From: Archegozetes longisetosus
Lineage: Eukaryota; Arthropoda; Arachnida; Sarcoptiformes; Trhypochthoniidae
Assembly: GCA_018873245.2 (NCBI GenBank)
Contig: JAEMBT020000002.1
Location: forward strand, 1,928,001 to 1,992,000
Length of the DNA: 64,000 nt
Direction: 5' to 3'
Shown here: piece after piece, positions 50,522-62,868 of the stretch
How the letters are laid out: the number at the start of each line of letters is the position of its first letter
Numbering within the stretch: position 1 is the first letter of the stretch
Notes under the pieces: generated by a model
What the model saw: the letters and a program-made list of their open reading frames with translations, nothing else
The model's database searches: none
Told to the model about the DNA's origin: nothing
Position numbers and translations under genes: made by a program

Positions 50522-52178
50522 ATGTTCTCTAACAAGTGTCTTAATTTCTTCAGTGAAATAAAGAATATATTTGTTATATTCCTATTACTCCTAACATATA
50601 GTTGTGAAATTAAATCAATGAATACAACGGAATCTCTACAGAAGCTATCACGAGCTAACAATCACTTTGCGTTCAGTATTTTCGGACTTTTATTATCTAA
50701 TGACAATGACATAATATCTCCGACTTCAATACTATCGGCTTTCAGTGAGAAAATCATGTCTTTATGTCGCTTTTCAGATCTTATTGTTGTGAATCATATT
50801 CATAATTAGTTTTGAGGTTCGAAATTTTCTAATAAGCAGCTGCAACAATGAGATCTATTAAAATTAAAATAATGCCTTATTATTATTATAAAAATTTCTA
50901 TAAGGAATGTAAAGTTATTTTTCAATCTTAAGGCATTCTGTATAATGGATCGAATGGTAAAACTACTAATCATTTAAGTCAATTTCTACAGTTCATTAAG
51001 AATAATATGAGCGAGGATGATGTTAATGATGGGTTTCAGGAATTCCTCAAACAAATCAGTCAAAAATCTATGAATGATTTCGATCAGCTAGCTATCGCTA
51101 ACAGAGTTCTGGTCAACAATAGAGTGAATATTTTGAGTGATTATAGAAATTTATTGAAAAAATACTACAGCGCAGACATAGAATCAATTGATTTTGTCAA
51201 CAATGCAAAAAATGCTACGGATGAAGTGAACGAATGGGCTAAACAGCAAACTAATAATAAAATTGAGAAGCTATTTAGTCAACCACTGAGTACTTCAACA
51301 CAACTGCTCATTGTTAATACTCTCTACTTTAAAGGTAAATACTACCGAAATATCACTTTTCTATATGTTTTGATTTTGATTTTCAAAAAAGTAATAATTG
51401 ATAATCTCAAAATGCAATTAAACTTCGTTATAACGAAACTTGAGGAAGCTGAGAATTGACTGCACTATAACTAAGCTTCACTGTATATAGAGATTCCTAA
51501 GCTATCAATTTTTCAATGATTCATAAATATTTGCATCGATTCTTATAATTTAATCATCTACTAGGCAACTGGTCTATAAAATTATCAAATGATGGAAAAC
51601 AGGAATTTTTCTCTAATGGTTTGACTCGAGTAAAAGTTGAGACTATTTCTAAAACCAGTCAATTTAATTACTATGAAAGCGAAGTTCTTGATTCTCAACT
51701 AATAGAGCTGGACTATAAGAGCGATGAACATAGTTTTATAATAGTATTACCGAAACAAAACACTGGTTTAGAAAAATTAAAATCAGTTATAAATTCAGAT
51801 AACTTGGATGCAAGCATTAAATCATTTAAGAAACAGAAAGTAGAGCTCTATTTACCAAAATTCAAAGTTAGGAAATCCTATGAACTGGTTTCAAAGCTTA
51901 AAAATTCGGAACCAATAGCACTAACGAGAGATGCAGATCTATCACGAATTAATGGAGAGAAAGGTTTGACTGTTTCGCAAATATTACACGAGATTTTTAT
52001 CAATGTGGATGAGTTTGGAACTGAAGCTGCGGCCGTGACTGCCATAGGAGTTGTAATGTCTTCTTACGATCCAAATGAGCCAAAGGTCTTTAGAGCTGAT
52101 CACCCATTCTTGTATCTCATTCGTGATAAGAAAAATAATGTCATTATTTTTTTGGGACAAATTAATGAGTTGTTTTGA
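50522..52178 (+). CDS. Secreted inhibitory-type serpin, three exons
   Basis: Exons 50522-50744, 50933-51334 and 51565-52178, joined by phase-1 introns (donors GTGAGA and GTAAAT), give 412 aa, the normal serpin size. An N-terminal hydrophobic signal (FVIFLLLLTYSC) precedes the serpin fold: helix A (NHFAFSIFGLL), SPTSILSAFS, the breach/strand region VNTLYFKGNW across the second splice, ADLSRI, and a C-terminal HPFLYLIRDKKNNVIIFLGQ. The hinge EFGTEAAAVTA (residues 358-368) has the small residues needed for loop insertion, so it is probably an active protease inhibitor. By counting, P1-P1' is Ser374-Ser375, though Met373 could also serve. That suggests a chymotrypsin- or elastase-like target, not a trypsin-like one. 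Likely roles in mites: haemolymph or salivary protease control. It is the surviving member of the duplicated serpin pair. Confidence 0.9.
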
Positions 52179-52947
52179 AATTATATTCCAGCTTTGTTCA
52201 AATGGATTTGAATATAAAAAATCAAACTAAATTAACTTTGTATTATTTATATTTATTTTTGATAACTTATTTGCTTACGCTATAAGGTTCAAACTCTCCA
52301 TGAAAATTGTTCAAAAGTTATTTTATTTAGGCCATTCAACAATTATAATAATTCTTTGAATTTTGAGAATATAATTCGGAAAACAATTCTAGTGTATGAT
52401 TAAAGAGATTTTAAAAAGTTGATTTTTATTGGAATCTTATGAAAGAATAAAAGTGGAGTTGTTTAATGCAGATGAACAGAAGTGAATGTTCAATTTTGGA
52501 AGATAATGGTTTTTATTATAATAAACCAAATAATCTAGTTTTTCAGCGTATGTAAACTGGTGGAGGTACGAATTCGTCTATTAAAGATTTCATTTAATCT
52601 TACAAAGTTTTCAAGTCTTTCGGATCTTCAAATTAACGTCTCTTACAAAACTTTTGAATTGTAGTATCTTTCATCTATCTGAAACCCTTTGGATATAAAC
52701 AAATATATGTTAAAATAGATTTTTCAATTCCTTGATAAATCAAAATTTTGTAAGTAGTATCATTTAAAGCGTGTAGTATTCAATGAAATCTTTAATAGGC
52801 AAGTTTATATCGTCACGAACTTACTTTAATTGACTTTTTTCTGTATGAATTTAGCTCAAATTTCTAAATAAAAATTCATCGTGGTTGAATGTGTAGATAA
52901 AATTAGAGTATTCGGATAATAAGAGTATTATAAATATTTATGACAAA

Positions 52948-53340
52948 TCACAAAATCTCAAATAATTTCACGGGTATTAAGGTGAATATATTCCTAGCTC
53001 ATCACTGTAAATATAGAATTTTCCATTCATTTTCGTGTTTACGTAATCAATCATTGCTAAAGGAGTTGCTTTGATTTTATCTTTTGTTTCAAAGTTTTCT
53101 CGCCTTCAGATTCGTTATCCTTTGTGTGGTCATAATTGATTCCTAACAAGCATGTAATAATGTCTGCTTCAGAAAACATAAACAGAAAAATGATTTGACT
53201 CTTCTTTAAAAGCTACTTGTTCTTTACCCTTTTTGATTAATTTTTTAGGAAGGTAGTAGCACGGACTTGAATGATGAAACAATAGTTCCAAAATGTTTTT
53301 CAGTCTGCATTCAACTATACAAGTCTTTTCCGAGAAAAAG
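52948..53340 (-). pseudogene. SSUH2 exon 2 pseudogene
   Basis: The minus strand matches exon 2 of the intact SSUH2: a FYVYG-like segment near 53.0 kb, the VDYV/AMIDY region, and KKLIKKGKEQVAFKEESN corresponding to KLIDKGGGQVVFDEESN. Frameshifts and a disrupted DA/FPDA area are present, and exon 1 was not found. It lies about 770 bp downstream of the intact serpin, mirroring the 845 bp between the serpin pseudogene and SSUH2 in unit 1. Confidence 0.75.
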
Positions 53341-53668
53341 CTGGAGAAAAATATTAAGGGCAATCTTTGGAAATTTTCAGCATAAAACCAAAGGGAGAGT
53401 ATTATATATAAAAAGTGAAATTTTACTTTTATTTACTATTCTTTACATAATTTCAAAAAATCATATTTTTATTATATTAACTATATTTATCAATCTTCTT
53501 GAACCAACATTTATATTCCTCAACATTTAGCCAATTATCATCAAATTCCCAAAAGTATTTCTGAGTTTATAAAGCACTCAATTATAGTTTCATTGAATTT
53601 TTGTCTTCTCATATTTTTCCTTAATTAATCGATTTTAAACAAACTGTAAGTGAAAGTACAGTATATTT

Positions 53669-54041
53669 AATTGCCGTTTGATTTCTACGTTACTTTTCCC
53701 ATAGGCTCTAAACTTTGTAAATTTCCCGAACTTTAACTCTATTGTATTGATTACATTGACGTTTAACAAACTACCACGATCAAATGAGTAACCTTTCAAA
53801 GAATTCCTGAGCACGTATCGACTCATTTCCAAGCTTTACAAAATGGAACCGAAAAATCTTAAATATACCTTGTGATTTTCAAGTTATAGAATATGTGTTA
53901 TAAAAAATCTACCATGATGAATTTTTTTAAAAATTATTCCTTCCATGATTACTCACAAACCATATTTCTGAAATCAAAATCGAACTAAAGAATAAGGAAC
54001 TAGATCAAATTTAGTATATACTTATGATTTTTCCATGACTG
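53669..54041. mobile_element. Truncated long-TIR Tc1-type element
   Basis: Near-identical to the centre and right arm of the complete element at 62869-63528, ending in CCATGACTG followed by TA. The left arm is missing. Confidence 0.75.
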
Positions 54042-54202
54042 TATATGAGTCGGTATGTATCTTTAATTCATTATATCTAATAAGCTAATGTATATGGGCT
54101 GATAATTCTTTCATAAAGGTCATCTCTCTATGAGTAGTAAATATGGTGTGAATTTCATTAAAATCTGAAATTGTCACTCGGGAATCTTCATTGTAAGTAT
54201 AA

Positions 54203-54620
54203 TATTGACATTGGACATCAATTTGTGTATAAAACCTAATTCAATTTTTGATACAATTATCTATTCTTAGAGCTAGTTGTTGTGCTTTCTGCTTTCCAAC
54301 CTCTCACATAAACAGGTGAACTTAGATAACCGAACAGGACTTAAATAGTACGATTTTGAGCCAGATCTAGCCTCAGTCCATTATAGAAACATGGTTCTAA
54401 GCTTGCTCATATCCTATAAAGTGAATTTTGTTGAAAAGCATCAAAACCCACTAAAATGTCCTTCAAAATCGTCTCGTTAAAAAACTGTTCGGTTATCTAA
54501 GTTGACTTGTTTATGCGAGGCTGAAAAGCAGAAAACGCACAACAATCAACTCGAAGAATAAACAATTTTATCAAATAATCGAATTTAGATTTTATACACA
54601 GATTGATGTCTAATATCAAA
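54203..54620. mobile_element. Foldback element, about 418 bp
   Basis: Outer arms (ATTGACATTGGACATCAATT / GATTGATGTCTAATATC) and inner arms (CTTAGATAACCGAACAG / CTGTTCGGTTATCTAAG) are inverted, with AGCAGAAAGCACAACAA-type blocks between. No target-site duplication was determined and no coding sequence was seen. Confidence 0.65.
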
Positions 54621-56015
54621 AGTTATAACTTCTGACTATAAAGCAGTTCTTGAAATAAGGCATTAAAATTAAATGAAAGAACAGTAGGAGATGGAAAATT
54701 GAAGTAAATTTTATTAAATTCTACATAAAAAATGGAATCGAAATGACTTTGTTTAATAATCAGTGTGCTCACCGTTTGCTCGTCGTACAACCTCCAAATG
54801 GTTTGGACATGAGAGCAAAAGTTGTTCAAACAGATCTGTAAGGTTTTCAATAGATTTCAAGACTTCCTCGACATGAGCTTTCAATTTTTCATAAGAATAT
54901 CATTCACAAATATACTTATTTTCTTAAGAGCACGTTAATTGAATGTGAATAATAACAATAATAAAATAATAATAAATGGTAGTTTTCTACAGAAGCCTTG
55001 AATCTAATATGAATTACGCTAGAACGTCAAAAATCATGTAAAATTTGTTCTGATAACCTGAACTAATTTCGATTTGATAGAGAAACTAATTCACATAGAA
55101 AGAAATTTAGTTTATATCATCAATAGTTAGTGCTGTATCCCTCTTGAAAAGCAAGTGAACCACTCCGTACATATACAATACTTAATATTATGATATTAAT
55201 TTTTGTTATTAACAGTTTAATAATTTTCTAATATTGTATTAAATATGCGGCGTATTTTATTTTGTAACCCGTTGTACAATTAAAATATAATTGACAAAAA
55301 TGATTAAACGATTATGATGTGATTTTATATCCCTACAAATTATGAATATATATAAGAAACATAATTATTGAATTATGAAACTAATTTATTCACCATTCCA
55401 TTGATTAACTTATCTTAAAAATATTCTTAGGAATATTTTATTTCGAACATAATACGAATTTTAATCTGACAAATATAAATTTAATCTTTATATTGAATTG
55501 AACTCCAAATAAATTCTGTATAGCGATAGATACGTTTGTGAATATATTAATCTAAATATGAAATTGCTCAAACTAATCTTACAGTACTTAACTCAGTCTA
55601 AATTAGGATAACCTCACCCAAACTAATTCAATATACATTACTTATATATCGAGTTATGGTGCAATTATATAGAAACCATCTTAATCAGATAATATTTTAA
55701 CACGATACCATGCAATTTCTTTACAAATTTCTTAAAACTAAAAGCAAAAAATAAAATATTACCAATATAATACGTAATTACTTCTGGATAGTCTACAAAA
55801 TTTATTTTGATACCCATGTGTATATAAGATTTTTGAAATTAATTTCGTCATTATAAAATACTAATGATATTTAGAGCCGCCACTCACACAATATTTGAAA
55901 AAATTAATAGTAAACTTTGATTTGTATTGTTACAAAGATGAGAAAAATCAAGAAATTTCCATAAATTTCATAACTGCTCAATTGATTGTACAATTGGGAA
56001 CTGCTGGATTCCAAT
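54621..56015. other. AT-rich intergenic 3' of the terpene synthase
   Basis: No supported exon or repeat. Confidence 0.45.
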
Positions 56016-59000
56016 TCAGAATTTATAAAAATCTTCCAAATATTTATACTTATCAGGATTGTAGCTATCTTTTGGTACGATTATAGTTATACTCTCAGAA
56101 AATATAAATCTTCCTGTGAGTGGCGGAAACCCAATAAAATCCCCGTGATATCTTTCGCAGCCATAGTGGTATAACCAGTTGCCTCCTACATATTTCTTAG
56201 TTTCTTCGATAAATTTGAGAAAATCTTTAGAGTTTGAATGAAGCTTGCTCAATTCTTCTGCCAATTTCGTGATTTCTTTATCGCATTCATTTATAGAATT
56301 CATCAGTTTATCGATCGCTTCCTGTAATGGCAGTTTCTCTACAGTCACCAAACACGCTATCATGTTTATGCATTTGCTCAGATTTCCGTTGCATTCTATT
56401 ATCTCTTTTCGGAAGGACACCATATCATTCCAATATACAATTGCCTTACTGCATTGGTTGAGGAATTTTTGAAAAATTTGATTATTCCATTCTTCGTCAG
56501 AAACTTCGATTCCCAGAGCGTATTCAAGTATTTGTAAGGTAAAACTAATTCCTCGATTTTTGGTTTCAATCTATTATATATAATATACAAAACTTATCAA
56601 AAATTACCAACTAAAAGTAGTAAATACACTCCTGAATATTGAGTGTAGTTTTCATGAAAAACTTGTTTTAAAACTTCAATAATTATTATTTTAATTACCA
56701 AACGAATCAATGGGCACTTTAAGCTAACTATAATACTTTATCTCGAGCCAATGTGTTCAAGCGAGTCTGTTGATACCAATATTTTATTTCCTCTATGACA
56801 TGTAGGCTTGAGATAAAGTATTATAGTTACCGAAAAGTGGCCACTTATCTCATCGGTAAATAAAAATTATTGACCGGGAATTGTTTATCTAATACTAAAC
56901 GGACGATTTAAGAGTTGACTGAAAAATTCAAAGTGCAAATGTTAGCATACACCTGTAGTCATAAATAGCCGCCTGGGAAATTCTAGATTTTGAGGGAATG
57001 TAAAAGTGATTAGATAGTATTGTTGTCGCACTTGCCAAGTTAGATTGCCTTAAGTGCGACTTTTTAAAGAAACACCAAAAGATATACAAACTTATATTAA
57101 AAAAACTAATCCAACTACTAGTTTTATTAAAGTTTATTTTAAGATATAAAATACAAAAAAGATTTAACGTATACTGAAAACAAGACGTCTGATAAGATGA
57201 TTAGACAAAACCATTTATCCGCCCCGAGTATGGCCTGCGAGTGCCCTTAAATACTCCTCAGTTTAGGGCCGTGACCAATCGTGTTCACTTATGTTTAAAG
57301 TTTTTCAACTCCTGGTCAGTCTCAATCGACTGACCTTAAAATACTTAAGCTAATTCCGATGAATTGACACTTACTGTCAACTCATCTTAAAATAGCTCAA
57401 CCTTGAGCTCAAGCAATAAAGTTTTATTGCTTGAGTTCGCAGAATAGGTCGCTTCCCTAAGATCTTAAGGTCGCGCCCTATTTTGCTTTCTAATATGCGA
57501 CATATGTGAATGCAAGAAATATTTTGCATTAACAGTATTATTCCAACTTAAGAACGGAAAAAATAGAGTGACATCTAATGCACTAAACCTGAAACTAATA
57601 CTATACTAACTTTTGAAACTTTAGTTCTGTTCTACTAAAACTTTGGTTCTGTTTTATGCTCTCGGCATTAGATGTCACTCTATTTTTTCCGTCCTTAAGT
57701 TGGAATAATAATAGCCATTAGCGACTAATTTGTGTGTTTTGACAATATTTCCGCTAAAAAAACTTGTTAGTTATATAACACTTGAAATCCCGACTCACCG
57801 AAAGGAACTCACTTATAAGTTGCATTAGATCAACGTACAAACAGTGATATCAATAATGTTGATTTATATATTAGCCATTATTGTCTTAGTTATTTTAAGA
57901 TGTCATCGACGATTCGATAATTAATATTAAAGTTTATTTAAATTATAAATAAGCTGATGATAACTTTGACGGTGAAATTAAAAATTAATTAATTTGATTT
58001 TAATAAATTCAGCTTTTTCTCATCGATTATTTCGATACAAATATATATTTGGAAATTTAAGAATGTATTTCTAGATCTTAGTGACAAAATATAATACTTA
58101 GCCCTTCTTAATTATTTCGCACAAATTTTAATCTCAATCCGACAAACTACTGTAGATATCCCTTATCCCTTAGTTCAAATATAATAAGAGTACCACGAGC
58201 TTGAATTTTAAAAATATGAAATTTGTCTTATGAATCACATTCTTAAGATGATAAAATACATTAATTTTTCATGGGGTATCATGCTCGTAATGTACATGGA
58301 CATGGAAAAGGTTAATTTTTTCGAAAACAAAATCGTTGCAAAACTCAAAAGACATCTTTTAATTCTAAAATTTTGCGACAATACCTCAAAACTCTTTTGT
58401 TTAAGTTCTTCCTGAGATTTTAAACCATCGTAAAATTCACATTCCACCATAAATTCACCACATAGCTCTTTTAAAAATTCGATGAGTCTTTTTTTCTGAA
58501 TAGGCGAATATGTTTTGCATATCTCGATTACACATTCGAAAATTTCACGATGGATAGGCTTCAGATGCGAAATATCAATTATTCTACTAACTAAAATACT
58601 ATCGAGTATTTCTTGAAAATTAGAATAAAATTTTCTAGCTTTAATCGCACTTCTTCCAATATCTCCTGATGGGTGTTCATTATCACGGTCTTGATATAAC
58701 AAGAGATTCGTAAGGTTAATCAACACTCTCATTCTTGATATATCAGTGCAGCTACTATAATGAAAGACTGCAAATAAATCTGATTTTCCAAAAATTTTTG
58801 TTGAAATGCTTTCCGATTTTATTAAACTTGAAAGGTATTGCTCGCATTCTTCCAGAAGTTCTTCATTCCATGCTGGAGCTCGACCCATTGGAAAAGGTGA
58901 TATATATTCAGGCCAATCAAACTCGATAGGCTCGCCATTAATTAAGTATTTACTCGAACTCTAGTAAAAGTGAAAATTGCCAAGTATTTTTGTATATAGT

Positions 59001-61637
59001 TTTGTTGAATTACGTAAATTACTAATTGGTTAAGGTAAGATCAGTATTTTATGTATACATCAATGAGGATTTATTTTCTTGTAATAATGAAATCGATTTT
59101 CACGTGTTTTAAGGAAGTTTTAAAGAGTCCAAACTGGACTCACTTTTTGTTTCAGATATTGAGTATTAAGTTATAAACAGAAATGTTTCTCTTAAACTTC
59201 GAAAATGAATTCAAATGTAGATATGAATTCGATAATGAATTGTTCTACGCACACAAAATCTTTAAACTAATTTAACTAAACTTATTTAATAATAATAATA
59301 ATAATAATGATAATAGGTTATTACTTTTATGCAAAGCTGAGCCTGTCCTCAAATATTTGTATATATATAATCAGTAAATAGATCTATATAAAGACCCGAA
59401 CCACACCCACACTTGATCCATACCTAAACTACATCCCCAGTTGAAGTTAATACTCACCAGAAATTGTCAAATTTTCATCCAATTTCTCAAAAAGTGTTCT
59501 TAACGAACCATTTGAGGAAATATGCAAAATAATTTGCAAAATTCTTTATAAGAGTATAGCTATAAATTTTAAGTTCTGAAGTTTTGTTAGCAAAACGATA
59601 AAATTCATTTCATGTCTCTAAAACTAACTCTTAAATGGTAGTCAGTAAGTATTTTGATTTATTAGTGATCACGTGTAAACTCTACTTCTATAAGTTTCAA
59701 ACTTAATATTTTATTTTGTAAATCAATGTTTTTTGGGGACTATATTTCCATGGGGTTTCAGCTCGAAAGTAGATAAAACCTACAGTATGTCCAGAAATCG
59801 ATATCAACAAATTAGAATTTTATTTCTCCAAAACTGCATAAGATATTTGAACGAATTTTATTTTTATAAAAGGTGAAAAGTGTAAGTTTATGAAAAGATT
59901 GTCTCTATATATTGACTGTCTCCTGAATAGACTTTGATTCCTACGCTCATAGATCTGGATATCTTACGGTTTTAATGCATCGAGTCGAACAGGGAACCTT
60001 AAACGTCGATAGTACAGCGATGCGTGCCTTCGCCGGCTTATTTGTAATATTCGCCCGTAAGACAAAATGTGTTTGTGCATGGCTCTTAAAAATTAGAACT
60101 TGTTGGAAGCGCTTGAGGGAATGTACTTCTACAACTAAGTCGGTATAGGTACCAAAAGTTGGAAAAAGGGGGGCATCTCTCGGAATATAGTGAAGAGCAT
60201 GAAATGAATTTTATTGATTTACAGAGTTTTACACAAAGTGTGGACAAACAAATAACTGGTGTCGCATGCACATTTGCATTGAGAGCCTGGGCGGACTGAA
60301 CGAAGGCTTATAGAATTTGTGCTAAAGAAGCCGATTAGGAAATTGAGGATTAATTAAAGGTTTAATATGGAGATTAAAATGTTTCTTATTATACAAAGAA
60401 ATTTAGTTGTTTATCTACTTTAATGTTAAACTATGACTTAGGGTAATAGAGATATCTAACTCTATGATACCCTTCAAGTAGGCTACATATACAGGGTTGC
60501 ACGAAAGGTTTTGACGAGGTTCACAGCAAAGACCAATAATGGTAGGTTAGTCTCATATTTCTACCAATCGTAGTCTTTGCTGTGAACCCTATGAATATTT
60601 GACTTTGTGCCCTTACCAAGGAAAAATATTAACTGGGCGACACTTAAGGCTGACTCTCGTTTTTCAGGTTCACAGGTCCGGAGCTCTTGCGGCTGCAACG
60701 CTTTAAATCCGGATCGAGACCTGAAAAATTGAGTTGGTCAGCGATGTGTGACTTCACGGACATTTAGCAGCGTTTGCTCATAGAACAAGAATGTATTTGT
60801 GTCTTTTTATTTTGTGCAGACTTGTTGGAAGCGCCCGATTAAGAAGCACTACCGCAATTAAGTCTGAAAAGAGACTAAAATACTAGAATAATAGTTAAGT
60901 TGGTTTAGGAACAGGGGAATACGAATCAATGTAAGGATTAGAATGTTCTGATTATGTTTACGAATATTTTTGTTCATAATTATTTCTTTAATTTAATTTA
61001 GTTTTATTTAGTTAATTTTAATTAGCCTGTTGTCTCTTAACTTAAAGCACCAGAGATTTAAATGTTTTATTCAATTGAGGCTGGTTATTTGAAATGTTTC
61101 CATGAATGGCTCAACGGCCTAGAAAATTTTCTTTTATTCAAATATTAATATTATAAATTAAGATTTTTTTATATTTAAGAATAGGAAAGCTTAAAGTTTT
61201 TAATGACTACAAATTAAAATAAATCATATTGAAAATCATTAAAAGAGAATTTCGCTAAATCGTTAGTAACTCACTCACAATTCGAATAACACGAGTATCT
61301 TTAGAAAAGTTTAATATAACAGTTCACTCGTGATATTAAGCTTCAATCAAACTTATCAAAATGTTATTTAAAACTAAGACAAATATTCAAAAACAATTAA
61401 AGCCTTAATGTGGTTATGCCACTTCGGCAAAAGTAACTAAACATAAAAGTTTGATAAGCTAAGAACAATATTTTCCTTACTCGAATTATGGCACAGAATT
61501 TTGATACACTGAGGATATGCTATAGTCGCGACTTTACTGTGCTGAAAATACTAGCATGAGAATATTGATAACTTAGCTCAAGTCTATCTATAGTGTTAGA
61601 AATAAAAATCTATTTTACTTACTCTTGGAGAATCCAT
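56016..61637 (-). CDS. Class I terpene synthase, probably laterally acquired
   Basis: Would cyclise a prenyl diphosphate. Exons on the minus strand: 61623-61637 (ATG plus four codons, donor GTAAGT; inferred), 58385-58960 (acceptor CTAG, donor GTATTG) and 56016-56570 (acceptor TATAATAG). All joins are phase 0; about 381 aa, normal for microbial-type enzymes. Features: the N-terminal DWPEYISPFPMGRAPAWNEE block; an Asp-rich metal site that reads QDRDNE (residues 95-100) where DDxxD/E is usual; the LEYALG block; the full NSE motif NDMVSFRKE (Asn245, Ser249, Glu253); and the C-terminal RY pair (Arg337-Tyr338). Laterally acquired terpene synthases are known in trombidid mites; the introns show this copy lives in a eukaryotic genome. 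No stop or frameshift was seen. The product and the effect of the altered first Asp are unknown. The first exon, 2.7 kb upstream, is the least certain part. Confidence 0.8.
56715..56839. repeat. Hairpin in terpene synthase intron 2
   Basis: TAACTATAATACTTTATCTC and its complement flank a 55-bp loop; weaker pairing extends outward (CACTTT / AAAGTG). Probably a tiny foldback MITE. Confidence 0.65.
57025..57482. repeat. Cluster of short stem-loops in terpene synthase intron
   Basis: Successive inverted pairs: GTCGCACTT/AAGTGCGAC (57025-57060), GCCCTTAAA/TTTAGGGC (57243-57269), GGTCAGT/ACTGACC (57314-57335), GAATTGACA/TGTCAACTC (57361-57383), CTCAAGCAATAAA/TTTATTGCTTGAG (57408-57435) and AATAGGTCGC/GCGCCCTATT (57443-57482). 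Confidence 0.6.
57536..57711. mobile_element. Foldback MITE, 176 bp
   Basis: Arms of about 46 bp (TATTATTCCAACTTAAGAAC and its near-complement) enclose an 85-bp loop. Inside the terpene synthase intron. Confidence 0.75.
60015..60834. repeat. Pair of about 97-bp imperfect direct repeats
   Basis: Both copies start CAGCGATG-GTG and end ACTTGTTGGAAGCGC; they are less AT-rich than their surroundings. The first is at 60015-60112, the second at 60739-60834. Possibly the ends of an unidentified element. Confidence 0.5.
60518..60588. ncRNA. pre-miRNA-like hairpin candidate
   Basis: GGTTCACAGCAAAGAC pairs exactly with GTCTTTGCTGTGAACC. After a short mismatch, TGGTAG pairs with CTACCA, giving a stem of about 28 bp and a 15-nt loop. 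Size and shape suit a microRNA precursor on either strand, but a tiny foldback element would look the same. Confidence 0.35.
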
Positions 61638-61698
61638 TTTCACTATTCGCTTCGCGCAACAGAAGTACTGTGAAACTTTAAATGTAGTGTAAATTACG

Positions 61699-61706
61699 CT
61701 TTTATA
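61699..61706 (-). promoter_or_regulatory. TATA box of the terpene synthase first exon
   Basis: TATAAAAG, about 62 bp upstream of the inferred ATG at 61637; it supports that first-exon assignment. Confidence 0.5.
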
Positions 61707-62866
61707 CTTTTGGTGAGGCTTAAAAATGATTGCATCCGAATATGAAGAATTTAAATGAAAAATACGTCAAGTATAGACGCAAATGCGTCATATAACGTAA
61801 TTTCAGACAATTTTATGAAAATTTTATTTAATCAATACGTTGATGAGCCAATTAATACTAATAGGCACTCTTATAAGATATAAAAAACAGCAAGGGTAGG
61901 AAGAAACAGTAATACTGTCGTAAGGAAGATTTAGGAAAAGAGTTCAGAATAAATTACCTTCGAAATCTGTAAACTGAAAATTTTGAAACAACTTATTAAT
62001 ATTCGAGATAATTTCAAATTTTCTCATACATGAATATTAATACAAAAAACAGTTTTATGAGCTTTATCGGTAAGATAAGCTTTAACTTAGAGTGAGTTTT
62101 CGCCAAAGGCTTTGACTAAACAAACAGTGAAGACAGTCGTAAAGAAAATTTTGGAAAGGAATTCCGAATAAATTACCTATATAATCTGTAAGTTAAAAAT
62201 CTTGAAATTAATCTATTGACGTATAAAATATCTAATTATAAATATATTGTGAGGAAAATCAATAAGTTAATAGCCTGTGCATTCAACACAAACACGCTTA
62301 CTATAATCTTTAATAGTTTTACCAATAGATTTATAGCTTTTAGGTGAATATTTATTATTTGTTTGAATACAGAAAATTTTCTATTCCTAGTTGAGCGAAA
62401 AAATGACTAATAATTTCCGATTGTGGAATCAAGGCTTTATGAAAAACTATTTTTTTCATATATTTATTATTGTCAGGTAAACCAGTTAAAGAAATATTAA
62501 GCATCGTTGAAAATGTAGAATCGTTAATGAAAAGTTATCAGGACGTTATGATTTTTGTCATTCGACAGATCTTATTATACACTATATAACTGTAAATTTT
62601 CAATTTAATCAAACAATTGGTTTGATTATTATAAACTTTCAAAAACATGAAATATTTTCATTAAATTTTAGGCTTGAAATATTTGCTATACAATTCTAAA
62701 AGTTTTTGAATATGCTTTATATCGCATTCAATAGGATAATGAGAAGAAAGCATTGAAAAATTTTTCTTATAGGGCGAATAAAGGCTTTAGGAACCTTACC
62801 TGACTTGAATCCACAATGATTTTTCATCAAAAGAATCCTCGAAATTAAGATAACCATAACAATATA
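61707..62866. other. AT-rich intergenic
   Basis: No feature recognised. Confidence 0.45.
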
Positions 62867-62868
62867 TA

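Larger units (their letters stand above)
58961..61622 (-). other. Inferred first intron of the terpene synthase
   Basis: Runs between the inferred five-codon exon and the first long exon. It contains two imperfect direct repeats (60015-60112 and 60739-60834) and a hairpin at 60518-60588. No other exon was recognised. Confidence 0.45.

Noticed and set aside
56399..56590. Alternative minus-strand frame starting with MYII
   Set aside because: It overlaps the terpene synthase exon in another frame. The true frame carries NDMVSFRKE and joins at the TATAATAG acceptor.
58230..58415. Plus-strand frame
   Set aside because: Antisense to the terpene synthase exon end and intron.
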